NCBI RefSeq assembly: GCF_012927105.1
Contig: NZ_JABBFV010000027.1
Coordinates: 1 to 47,260 of the forward strand
DNA length: 47,260 nucleotides
From: Sphingobium psychrophilum
GTDB taxonomy: Bacteria > Pseudomonadota > Alphaproteobacteria > Sphingomonadales > Sphingomonadaceae
Reading direction: 5' to 3'
Part shown: positions 35,170-42,865 of the stretch, piece by piece
How the letters are laid out: every line of letters begins with the position of its first letter
How positions within the stretch are numbered: the stretch's first letter is position 1
The notes under the pieces: generated by a model
What the model saw: the letters and a program-made list of their open reading frames with translations, nothing else
Databases searched by the model: none
What the model was told of the DNA's origin: nothing
Translations under genes and position numbers: made by a program

Positions 35170-35675
35170 GCGGCCTGTCGCGCCGGGGCTTCATGGCGAG
35201 CGCGGCCGTGGCGTCGGCGGCACTGGCAAGTGGCCGGGTGGAAGCGGCGACGCTGCCGCTCCTGCTGCACGATGCCCAATTGGCGGCTGGACGCCGCTTC
35301 GCTACGCGGGCGCAACTGCTGGGCGCACAGGCACTGGCGCTGGAGGGCGACCGGGTGCGCCAGACGCGCGCTTTGCTCGCGACCGCTCCGGCGGCGATCT
35401 TCGCGGTCACGCGGCGAAGCGACGAACTGCTGGTGGGCGAGATCGCGGCCGAAGCGGGCTATCGCCGCGTGGCGCTGGTACGGCACGGCGCGGATGGCCG
35501 GATGACGGCGCGTTGCACGGCGGATGGCGCATCCGTCCACGTGCTGGCGCAACTTTCCGGCATGGCCTGGCCGGAAGCCTTTGCCGAACTGGCGCTCGAC
35601 AAGGTCGGCCAATGTGCCGTGGCATCCCATAGCAGGGCAGAGCCGGCGCTCAGCTGGGTGATGGTCCGGCGCTAA
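35166..35675 (+). CDS. Tat-exported protein of unknown function
   Basis: A 169-residue protein with a twin-arginine signal (SRRGFMASAAVASAALASG, residues 5-23). The mature part is rich in Ala and Arg, has no metal-binding cluster, heme motif or known domain, and includes AIFAVTRRSDELLVGEIAAEAGYRR and a C-terminal SHSRAEPALSWVMVRR. It overlaps the cytochrome c gene by four bases (ATGA), so it must be made with the flavoprotein and cytochrome. A chaperone, third subunit, or a carrier that takes the folded flavoprotein through Tat are possible. I do not recognise the family. Confidence 0.7.
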   Translation: MSGLSRRGFMASAAVASAALASGRVEAATLPLLLHDAQLAAGRRFATRAQLLGAQALALEGDRVRQTRALLATAPAAIFAVTRRSDELLVGEIAAEAGYRRVALVRHGADGRMTARCTADGASVHVLAQLSGMAWPEAFAELALDKVGQCAVASHSRAEPALSWVMVRR

Positions 35676-35710
35676 AATTGCTTCGTGAAATTGCCTTCAT
35701 CCGTTCCCCC

Positions 35711-35760
35711 TGAGCCTGTCGAAGGGCTGTTCTTGGAAGAACGGAATTTCGACAGGCTCA
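35711..35760. repeat. TGAGCCTGTCGAA inverted repeat
   Basis: TGAGCCTGTCGAA (35711-35723) pairs with TTCGACAGGCTCA (35748-35760), with an inner palindrome GTTCTTGGAAGAAC (35729-35742). It is related to the repeat at 16150-16267 and lies between two convergent genes. Confidence 0.85.
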
Positions 35761-35778
35761 GCACGAACTGACAGCGTT

Positions 35779-36276
35779 TCACCGCCGGATAATCAGCGAC
35801 TCCGGCCGTTTGCGCGGCACCCACTCCCCGCGCCCAGGAAAATTCTTCAGCACTTCGCCGTCCCACAATCGCACGGTACGACGATGGAAGCGCCACTGGC
35901 CGTCGTCGCCCTTCACCGCATGATCGTCATACCAGCCGGCAAAGCGCAGCAGATAAGGTGGTTCGCCTTCGCACTCGGTCACAAAGGCGAAGCCGCGCAT
36001 CTTGCAGCTACCATCCGCCTGCGCCGTATATTGAACCTGGGTCACATGATGCTGGCGGCCGGGGAAGCCCGGCGCATTGCGATAATGTTCGGCGATACCG
36101 CGAATTCCCTCATGCCCTTCCCAGATGTCGGGATCGTCGAATACCTCCTCCACCATGCGCGCGTCGGGCGTGAAGCAGGCGACCAGCCCGTCGACATCCC
36201 CGGTATCGAGCGCCCAGCTATAGGCGGCGATCAGGTCTTGCAGCGCGATCCTGTCCTCGATCGGAAGGGAAGGCAT
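35779..36276 (-). CDS. SnoaL-like (NTF2-fold) protein, LdpA candidate
   Basis: A 165-residue SnoaL_4-type protein, longer than the other NTF2-like proteins here. Helix IALQDLIAAYSWALDTGDVDGLVACFTPDA, and later strands LLRFAGWYDDHAV and WRFHRRTVR fit the fold. The His-rich stretch GRQHHVTQ may line the pocket. LdpA of Novosphingobium, which splits formaldehyde from diguaiacylpropanediol to make lignostilbene, belongs to this fold and has a similar size, as I recall. ATG at 36276 is preferred because GGAGAG lies before it; a GTG at 36285 would overlap that site. Divergent from the NmrA-type gene. The activity is inferred only from context. Confidence 0.7.
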   Translation of the reverse strand: MPSLPIEDRIALQDLIAAYSWALDTGDVDGLVACFTPDARMVEEVFDDPDIWEGHEGIRGIAEHYRNAPGFPGRQHHVTQVQYTAQADGSCKMRGFAFVTECEGEPPYLLRFAGWYDDHAVKGDDGQWRFHRRTVRLWDGEVLKNFPGRGEWVPRKRPESLIIRR

Positions 36277-36318
36277 GATAGTCACTCTCCTTTGCTTCTA
36301 TGGCCATGCTTCTTAGGC

Positions 36319-36346
36319 TTGACGCAATAATAACATTCGTTACGAT
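36319..36346 (+). promoter_or_regulatory. Promoter with degenerate ATAACGATCGTTAT-like site
   Basis: -35 TTGACG (36319-36324) and -10 TACGAT (36341-36346) are 16 bases apart. Between them lies ATAACATTCGTTA (36330-36342), a relaxed version of the palindrome. It serves the rightward reductase/PQQ-ADH/GMC genes and faces the NTF2-like gene. Confidence 0.5.
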
Positions 36347-36387
36347 TGTCTGCAACAAGACGATAGATCATGCAAGCGAGAGGACGC

Positions 36388-37302
36388 ATGGGGAAGATCA
36401 TCATTTCAGGCGCTTCGGGCGCCTTTGGCCGCGCGGCGGCGGAATTGCTGCTGGAGAAAGTCGCGCCGCAGGACGCGATATTGCTGACCCGCACGCCAGC
36501 GAAGCTGGCAGATCTCGCCGCCCGTGGTGCGGACGTGCGTTTCGCCGATTTCGACGATCCGACGAGTTTGCCCGCTGCGATGGCGGGGGGCGAGAAGATG
36601 CTGCTCATCAGTACCGCGCGCGTCGGCACCCGCGTCGGCCAGCATCGGAGCGCTGTCGAGGCGGCGGTCGCGGCGGGCGTTCGGCATATCGTCTATACCT
36701 CCATCATCGCCGCCGATCAGCCCGGCAATCCCGCGATCGTCAAGAACGACCATCGCGCGACCGAGGAAATCATCGAGGGCTCCGGCGCGGCCTGGACCCA
36801 TTTGCGCGACAGCCAATATGCCGAGGCGATCGCCGGGCCGATGACCATTCCCGCGCTGATGGCGGGCGGCAAGCCCGACAATTGCGGCGACGGCCCGGTG
36901 GCCTTCGTCAGCCGTGATGATTGTGTCGCGACGGCCGTGGGCGTGCTGACCCAGACAGGCCATGAGAACCGGGCCTATGTGCTGACCGGCCCCGACCTTA
37001 TCACCATCCCGCAGGCGATGGCGCTGGCGAGCGAACTCGCGGGCAAACCGATCGTGGTTGATGCGGTCGATGACGACGCCATGTTCGCCTATTTCGATGC
37101 GCTGGGCGCGCCGCGCCATGCCTCCGACATCGTGCCAGACGGTCCGATCCCCTGGTCGAGCGACGACATGGTGACGTTCGGCCAGTCGATCCGCGAAGGC
37201 TATTTTGCGGAGAAGACCGACTGGGTGGAAAAGATCACCGGTCGCAAGCCCAAAAGCCTGCGCGACGTGATGCTGGCGCATAAGGAAGGCTGGCCGCTGT
37301 GA
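36388..37302 (+). CDS. NmrA-like NAD(P)-binding reductase
   Basis: A 304-residue atypical SDR of the NmrA/triphenylmethane-reductase/quinone-reductase-2 type. The nucleotide motif GASGAFGRAAAELL lies near the N-terminus, with HIVYTSIIAADQP and WTHLRDSQYAEAI typical of that group. The fold is shared with plant phenylcoumaran benzylic ether reductases and bacterial pinoresinol reductase, so a reductase for a lignan-like dimer is a possibility; a quinone reductase is equally so. I use the ATG at 36388 (MGKIII), preceded by GAGAGG. It overlaps the PQQ-ADH gene by four bases (GTGA). Confidence 0.75.
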   Translation: MGKIIISGASGAFGRAAAELLLEKVAPQDAILLTRTPAKLADLAARGADVRFADFDDPTSLPAAMAGGEKMLLISTARVGTRVGQHRSAVEAAVAAGVRHIVYTSIIAADQPGNPAIVKNDHRATEEIIEGSGAAWTHLRDSQYAEAIAGPMTIPALMAGGKPDNCGDGPVAFVSRDDCVATAVGVLTQTGHENRAYVLTGPDLITIPQAMALASELAGKPIVVDAVDDDAMFAYFDALGAPRHASDIVPDGPIPWSSDDMVTFGQSIREGYFAEKTDWVEKITGRKPKSLRDVMLAHKEGWPL

Positions 37303-39488
37303 AGAAGATGATGGCCGCGCTGGCGGCGTTGCTGGCGCTCGTGGGATGCGCTGGCGGCGGAACGACGGGTGGCAGCGGGGCGGGCGACGACTGGCCCTAT
37401 ACTGGCGGAGACGTCTGGGGCAGCCATCATTCGCGCCTGACCGATATCGACAAGGGCAATGCCGGTCGCCTGGGCCTGGCCTGGTCATACGAACTCAACA
37501 CCAACCGCGTGCAGGAAGCGACGCCGGTGGTCGTCGATGGCGTCATGTATACCAGCGGCAATCTTGGCCGCGTCTATGCGCTCGACGCCGTGACGGGCCA
37601 GCCGATTTGGACCTTCGAGCCGGAGGTGGACATGCAGTCCAACCGCGCCACCTGTTGCGACCAGGCCAATCGCGGCATCGCGCTTGCCAATGGCAAGGTC
37701 ATGGTCGGCGCGCTTGATGGGATGCTCTACGCGCTCGACGCGAAGACCGGCAAGATCCTGTGGAAAGTCGATACGGTGGTCGATCACAGCCGCGGCTATA
37801 CAAGCACAGGGGCACCCGAAGTGGCGGGCGACCTGGTCATCATCGGCAATGCCGGCGCGGAATATGACGCGCGCGGCTATGTTACCGCCTATCGCATCGT
37901 CGATGGCGGACAGGCCTGGCGCTTCTACACCGTTCCCCACGACCCGGCCAAAGGACCGCAGGAGGACAAGGCGCTCGACGCCGCGCTCAAGACCTGGGAC
38001 GCCAAAAGCCGCTGGGACATTGGCGGCGGCGGCACCGTCTGGGACGCGATCAACTATGATCCCAAATATGGCACCGTCTATATCGGCGTCGGCAATGGCG
38101 GGCCTTATTCCATCGCCACCCGATCGCCCAAGGGCGGCACCAACCTCTATCTCTCCTCCATCGTCGCGCTGGACGCCAAAAGCGGCGCGCTGAAGTGGCA
38201 CTATCAGGAAACGCCCGGCGACAGCTGGGACTTCACCGCCACTCAGCCGATGGTGCTGACCGAGATGGAGGTGGACGGCCAGGTCCGCCCCGTCATCCTC
38301 CATTCGCCCAAGAACGGCTATCTGTTCGTGCTGGATCGTGAGACGGGCAAGCCGCTGCGCATCAATCCGCTGGTGCGGACCAACTGGACCAAGGGATTCG
38401 ACAAGGATGGCGTGCCGCAGATGACGCCGGATCGTACTGATTTCTGGAACGGTCCGCGCATCATCTTCCCGGCATCAGCGGGCGCGCGCAATTGGTATCC
38501 GGCGGCCTATGACGCCGATCGGAAGAGCTATTACGCCTCCGTGCTGGACATGGGGAACCTCATGTTCACCGTGCCGCCCGGCACGCCTGCGGCGGCGCGG
38601 CGGCCCAAGGCGCTCAATGTCCAGACGACGCTCATCTTCACGCCGCAATTACAGGCCGTGCTGCCGACGTTGCCGCCTGCGATCCGCGAACAGGTTGAGA
38701 AATTACCCGAAATGCAGTGGGTGAAGGACAAGCCCTATAGCAGCGAATTGCGGGCCATCGACCCGCTGACCGGCAAGGCGCGCTGGGCGGTGCCGACCGA
38801 GGGATGGCAGGACCGGATGGGGATGCTCTCCACCGCATCGGGCCTTATCGTCCATGGCACCATCGGCGGCAAGCTGATCGTCCGCGACGCCGACAATGGC
38901 AAGCTCATCAAGGAAATCGATACCGGCACGTCCATCATGGCCGCGCCCATGACGTATCGGGTGAAGGGCGTGCAATATGTGGCGGTCGCGGCGGGTTTCG
39001 GCGGAGGCGGCTGGGGCTATGTGCCGCGCTACTCCGCAGCCTATCGCAACGGCAACGCCAACCGCATTCTGGTGTTCAAGCTGGACGGCGGGCCGGTGCC
39101 GCAGCCCACGCCGTTGCCGCCTGCGGAGGTTGCATCCGCGCCGCCTGCGCAGTTGCCTGGCGTGACGCCTGCGATGATCGCCAAGGGGCAAGGGCTGTTC
39201 TTCCAGAATTGCGCCATCTGCCACAGCAACCAGCTGCGCTCCACCGCGCCCGACCTGCGCCGGATGCAGCCGGCCACACATGACATGTTCAACCAGATCG
39301 TCCGCGACGGCCTGCTCCTGCCGGGCGGGATGCCACGCTGGGACGACCTGCTGAGCGTGGAGGATGCCGACGCCATCCACGCCTGGCTGATCGCCGAGCA
39401 GGGACCGCTGCGGGACCGTGAGCTGAAGCTGAAGGCCGCGGGCAAGCCGCTCGACGCGCCCAGCGCCGCCATCATGTCCAATTTCTAG
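37299..39488 (+). CDS. PQQ-dependent quinohemoprotein alcohol dehydrogenase (type II-like)
   Basis: A 729-residue periplasmic alcohol dehydrogenase with an eight-bladed PQQ propeller (about 30-600) and a C-terminal cytochrome c domain (about 625-700). The lipobox LVGC (Cys17) suggests lipid anchoring. The vicinal disulfide Cys119-Cys120 in RATCCDQ over PQQ, the WDFTATQ segment with a catalytic Asp, heme motif CAICH (638-642) and axial Met678 in GGMPRW are visible. It oxidises an alcohol, perhaps the primary alcohol of a lignin dimer or coniferyl-type alcohol. The start is GTG at 37299, overlapping the previous stop. No PQQ synthesis genes lie here. Confidence 0.9.
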   Translation: MKKMMAALAALLALVGCAGGGTTGGSGAGDDWPYTGGDVWGSHHSRLTDIDKGNAGRLGLAWSYELNTNRVQEATPVVVDGVMYTSGNLGRVYALDAVTGQPIWTFEPEVDMQSNRATCCDQANRGIALANGKVMVGALDGMLYALDAKTGKILWKVDTVVDHSRGYTSTGAPEVAGDLVIIGNAGAEYDARGYVTAYRIVDGGQAWRFYTVPHDPAKGPQEDKALDAALKTWDAKSRWDIGGGGTVWDAINYDPKYGTVYIGVGNGGPYSIATRSPKGGTNLYLSSIVALDAKSGALKWHYQETPGDSWDFTATQPMVLTEMEVDGQVRPVILHSPKNGYLFVLDRETGKPLRINPLVRTNWTKGFDKDGVPQMTPDRTDFWNGPRIIFPASAGARNWYPAAYDADRKSYYASVLDMGNLMFTVPPGTPAAARRPKALNVQTTLIFTPQLQAVLPTLPPAIREQVEKLPEMQWVKDKPYSSELRAIDPLTGKARWAVPTEGWQDRMGMLSTASGLIVHGTIGGKLIVRDADNGKLIKEIDTGTSIMAAPMTYRVKGVQYVAVAAGFGGGGWGYVPRYSAAYRNGNANRILVFKLDGGPVPQPTPLPPAEVASAPPAQLPGVTPAMIAKGQGLFFQNCAICHSNQLRSTAPDLRRMQPATHDMFNQIVRDGLLLPGGMPRWDDLLSVEDADAIHAWLIAEQGPLRDRELKLKAAGKPLDAPSAAIMSNF

Positions 39489-39498
39489 GAACACGACC

Positions 39499-41118
39499 AT
39501 CGAAGAAACCGACATCATCGTCGTGGGCGGCGGTTCGGCGGGGTCCGCGATGACCGGGAGGCTGGCCGAAGCGGGACTGTCCGTCACCCTGGTCGAGGCC
39601 GGCAAGACCGACCGGCACATGCGATCGCGCATCCCGGCGCTGACTAGCGCAATCGTCCAGAACCCCGCCTATGACTGGTGCTATCAGGCAGAGCCAGACC
39701 CGTCGCTGGGCGGCCGGGCCGACATCTGGCCTGCGGGCAGGATGTTGGGCGGCGGCAGTGCGCTGAATGGCATGATGTTCATTCGCGGGCATCGCTGGGA
39801 TTATGACGAATGGGCGCGGCTGGGCGCTGCGGGATGGGACTATGAATCGGTCCTGCCCTATTTCCGGCGGATGGAAGATAATGAACGCGGGGCGGACGCC
39901 TGGCGCGGGACCGGCGGCCCGATCGCCGTGTCGGAAGGACGGGCGCGCTATCCGATCACCGACCAGTGGATCGTGGCGGCGCAGGCGGCGGGCATCCCCC
40001 GATCGCTAGACCTTAACGGGCAAAGCGCCGAGGGCGTCGATTATGTCCAGGTATCGCAACGCAACGGCACGCGCTGTTCGGCGGCGCGCGGCTATCTGCA
40101 CGAGCGGCGCGGCGGCAAGGCGCCGACCATCCTGCTGGAGGCGCAATTGCTGCGCATCAGAATCGAGGAAGGTCGCGCGGTCGGCATCGACTATTGGCAG
40201 GACGGCGTCGAAAAGACGCTGCGCGCCCGTCATGGCGTGGTGCTGAGCGCGGGGGCGATGAACACGCCGCGCCTGCTGATGCTGTCGGGCATAGGCCCGG
40301 CCGATCATCTGCGCGCCCATGGGATAGAGGTGCTGTGCGATCGGCCCGGCGTGGGCGGCAATCTTCAGGATCATGTCGGCACCCATGTCGTCAATGAAGT
40401 CGATGCAGCCACGCTCAACAGCGATGCACAGGGCCTGCGCGGGGCATGGCAGGTGCTGCGCTATGCGCTCTCCCGGCGCGGCGCGCTGACCACGGCGATC
40501 GGCCATGCGCAGGCTTTCGTGAAGAGCCGACCGGAATTGCCCGCACCCAATCTCCAGATCAGCTTCGCCGCCTTCGCCTTCGATTTCGATGAGCAGGGCC
40601 GGTTGATGCTGCGCAAGACGCCGTCCGTCTCCACCCTGGTCGGGCTGATGCGGCCCAGCCATCGCGGTCGGATCAGCCTGCGCTCGGCCGACCCGTTCGC
40701 GCCGCCAAAGATCGAGCATCGGCAACTGGGCAGCGAGGACGATATAGATCAGATCGTAGAGGGCATCGGCATCGCCCGGTCGATTCTGAACGAGACGCCG
40801 ATCGCGGCGCATATCAAGAGCGAGTTGCGTCCCGGCGCGGCGCTGACCGATCCCGATCAGTTGCGCGGCTATGTGCGGATGGCGTCGATCCCGCTCTATC
40901 ATCCCGTCGGCACGGCCAGGATGGGCGCGCGCGATGATGCGCAGGCGGTGGTCGATGCCGATCTGGCCGTCATCGGGATCAAGGGGCTGTGGGTGGCCGA
41001 CGCTTCGGTCATGCCCAGCCTGCCGGCGGGCAATACCAATGCGACCGCGATCATGATCGGCGACAAGGGCGCGGACCATGTGCTGCGCACGATGCGACAG
41101 CGAGTTGGACAGTTGTGA
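39499..41118 (+). CDS. GMC-family FAD oxidoreductase (alcohol oxidase/dehydrogenase), abnormal start codon
   Basis: A GMC flavoprotein of about 539 residues that fits the choline dehydrogenase-like group. The FAD motif DIIVVGGGSAGSAM is at the N-terminus, then PAGRMLGGGSALNGM, the second signature LSAGAMNTPRLLMLSGIG, and the active-site His in YHPVGTARMG with the C-terminal NTNATAIMIG. The PhcC/PhcD oxidases for dehydrodiconiferyl alcohol in SYK-6 are GMC enzymes as I recall. No ATG, GTG or TTG begins this chain upstream of the FAD motif. The ribosome-like AGGA (39487-39490) points to ATC at 39499, as if ATG had mutated. The first standard start, GTG 39523, would remove beta strand 1. Confidence 0.8.
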   Translation: MEETDIIVVGGGSAGSAMTGRLAEAGLSVTLVEAGKTDRHMRSRIPALTSAIVQNPAYDWCYQAEPDPSLGGRADIWPAGRMLGGGSALNGMMFIRGHRWDYDEWARLGAAGWDYESVLPYFRRMEDNERGADAWRGTGGPIAVSEGRARYPITDQWIVAAQAAGIPRSLDLNGQSAEGVDYVQVSQRNGTRCSAARGYLHERRGGKAPTILLEAQLLRIRIEEGRAVGIDYWQDGVEKTLRARHGVVLSAGAMNTPRLLMLSGIGPADHLRAHGIEVLCDRPGVGGNLQDHVGTHVVNEVDAATLNSDAQGLRGAWQVLRYALSRRGALTTAIGHAQAFVKSRPELPAPNLQISFAAFAFDFDEQGRLMLRKTPSVSTLVGLMRPSHRGRISLRSADPFAPPKIEHRQLGSEDDIDQIVEGIGIARSILNETPIAAHIKSELRPGAALTDPDQLRGYVRMASIPLYHPVGTARMGARDDAQAVVDADLAVIGIKGLWVADASVMPSLPAGNTNATAIMIGDKGADHVLRTMRQRVGQL

Positions 41119-41132
41119 GCGGTTTCGACGGC

Positions 41133-41160
41133 TTGCAATAATGATAACGATCGTTATTAT
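41133..41160 (+). promoter_or_regulatory. Promoter of the dioxygenase gene with ATAACGATCGTTAT operator, copy 4
   Basis: -35 TTGCAA (41133-41138) and -10 TATTAT (41155-41160) are 16 bases apart, and the perfect palindrome ATAACGATCGTTAT (41144-41157) lies across the spacer and -10. A bound repressor would exclude polymerase. Confidence 0.75.
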
Positions 41161-41188
41161 AAGATCGTAGGATTAGGAGCAGATAACG

Positions 41189-42664
41189 GTGCGAGTCTTT
41201 CCCGAAACGATCCATTTTACCGGCCTCAACACGCCAGTCGGCATCGAATGGTCGGCGCGCAACCTGGATGTGGTGGGCGAGATCCCGGCAGAGATAGACG
41301 GCGCCTTCTTCCGCGCCGTACCCGACCCCGCCCATGCCCCGATGTTCGATGACGATATCGTACTGTCGGGAGACGGCATGGTCGCGAAATTCGCCATTCA
41401 TGATGGCAAAGTGGATTACGCCATCCGCTATGTCGAAACCGAGCGCTACGCGCTGGAAAAGGACGCCAGGCACGCCCTGTTCGGCCGCTATCGCAACCCC
41501 TTTACCGACGATCCCGCCGTGGCCGGTCGCGATCGCACCGTCGCGAACACCACGCCGGTCTGGCATGGCGGGCGGCTATTCATGACCAAGGAGGACGGCC
41601 TGGGCTATGAGGTCGATCCCGACACGCTGGAGACGATCGGGCGGTGGGATTATCATGGCGCCTTCACGTCGCAGACCTTTACCGCCCATCCCCGCGTCGA
41701 TCCGCAGACCGGGGAGATGTTCTTCTTCGGCTATGAGGCGGACGGTCTGTGTTCGACCAAAATCGCCTATGGCGTGGCCGATCGCGACGGTAATCTGATG
41801 CGTGAACAATGGTTCGATCAGCCCTATTGTTCGACCATCCATGATTTTGCGATCACGGAAAAATACGCCATCTTCCCGATTTTTCCGACCACGGCGGATC
41901 TGGACCGGTTGAAGGCGGGCGGCGCCCATTGGGCGCACCAGCAGGATCTGGACAGCTGGGTCGGCATCATGCCGCGCGATGGCAAGGTGGAAGAGATGCG
42001 CTGGTTCCGGGGGCGGCCGGGCGTGTCGGCCTTCCACATCGTCAACGCCTTTGACGATGGCGATTGCGTCCATCTCGACCTGTGCCTTTCGGACACCAAT
42101 GCGTTCGGTTTCATGCGCGAAGCGGGCGGCATCCAGCGCGACCAGCGCGAGATAGGCGGTGGCCTGACCCGTTGGACCTTCGACCTGTCGAAGGAGAGCG
42201 ACGGTTTCGAGGAGCGGCTGATCGGCCCGCCTGGCGACATGCCGCGCCTACGCGACGCGGATCAGGGTCGGCCCTATCGGTCGGCCTGGTATCTGTCGAT
42301 GAACCCGCAGGGCGGACCGCCGCTGCCGGGCGGGCCGGTCGGCTTCGCCTTCAACGCCCTGTTGCAGATCGAGCCGGGCAATGGCCGCATCGACATGATG
42401 GGGCTGGAATTCGGCATGGCGATCAGTGAACCGGTGCATGTCCCGTCCTCACAGGCGGGGCATGAGGGCTGGTTGCTGATGGTGGTCGATCGCCAGGCGG
42501 GCGAGGCGGACTATAAGTCCGAACTGTGGGTGGTGGACGCAAACGCCATCGCCGCCGGGCCGGTCGCGCGGGTGCCGATGCCCCTGCCGATGCGCGCGCA
42601 AGTCCATGGTGCCTGGGTGTCGGCGGCGCAATTGGCGACCGCGAAAGTACACCAAGTCGCTTGA
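41189..42664 (+). CDS. Lignostilbene alpha,beta-dioxygenase (carotenoid oxygenase family)
   Basis: A 491-residue non-heme iron dioxygenase that cleaves the central double bond of 4-hydroxystilbenes to two aldehydes. The four iron-binding His residues are His167, His218, His283 and His473. Tyr101 and Lys134, which hold the 4-hydroxyl of the substrate in LsdA and NOV1, are present at exactly the same numbers. This supports a lignostilbene or resveratrol-type substrate over carotenoids. The start is GTG at 41189 after AGGAG. It stands alone between operator-controlled promoters and precedes the TonB receptor. Which of the known isozymes (such as LsdD) it equals cannot be settled here. Confidence 0.92.
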   Translation: MRVFPETIHFTGLNTPVGIEWSARNLDVVGEIPAEIDGAFFRAVPDPAHAPMFDDDIVLSGDGMVAKFAIHDGKVDYAIRYVETERYALEKDARHALFGRYRNPFTDDPAVAGRDRTVANTTPVWHGGRLFMTKEDGLGYEVDPDTLETIGRWDYHGAFTSQTFTAHPRVDPQTGEMFFFGYEADGLCSTKIAYGVADRDGNLMREQWFDQPYCSTIHDFAITEKYAIFPIFPTTADLDRLKAGGAHWAHQQDLDSWVGIMPRDGKVEEMRWFRGRPGVSAFHIVNAFDDGDCVHLDLCLSDTNAFGFMREAGGIQRDQREIGGGLTRWTFDLSKESDGFEERLIGPPGDMPRLRDADQGRPYRSAWYLSMNPQGGPPLPGGPVGFAFNALLQIEPGNGRIDMMGLEFGMAISEPVHVPSSQAGHEGWLLMVVDRQAGEADYKSELWVVDANAIAAGPVARVPMPLPMRAQVHGAWVSAAQLATAKVHQVA

Positions 42665-42713
42665 CAAAATACTAACGATCGTTACTTAATGATGGAGAGG
42701 CAAAGACCTCTCC
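42661..42713 (+). promoter_or_regulatory. Promoter of the TonB receptor, operator copy 5 and leader hairpin
   Basis: -35 TTGACA (42661-42666) overlaps the dioxygenase stop codon, with a -10 TACTTA at 42683-42688. The palindrome TAACGATCGTTA (42673-42684) lies exactly between them. A hairpin GGAGAGG/CCTCTCC (42694-42700 and 42707-42713) starts the roughly 170-base leader. I see no known riboswitch in the leader. Confidence 0.75.
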
Positions 42714-42865
42714 GTCCTGAACGGAAAAGACGGAAGGCCCTGGGCCGGGCAAGAGGATGGCAAGGCAGGCAGGTGCATAGCGCCGCCCCCACCGGAACCG
42801 GCAATGGCTGGTCCGGCGCTTCCTCCCCTGTGCCTGGCGGCCATCATATGAGGGAGGAAAAGATA

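Noticed and set aside
33650..35410. A 586-codon minus-strand frame opposite the flavoprotein and cytochrome
   Set aside because: The plus strand has heme and FAD motifs and overlapping starts; the minus frame has none.
39523..41118. GTG 39523 as the true start of the GMC oxidoreductase
   Set aside because: It falls within the FAD-binding motif and would delete the first beta strand; family-like residues continue upstream.
42714..42865. Riboswitch in the leader of the TonB receptor gene
   Set aside because: A cobalamin riboswitch was considered, but I could not find its conserved core; only a small hairpin is evident.
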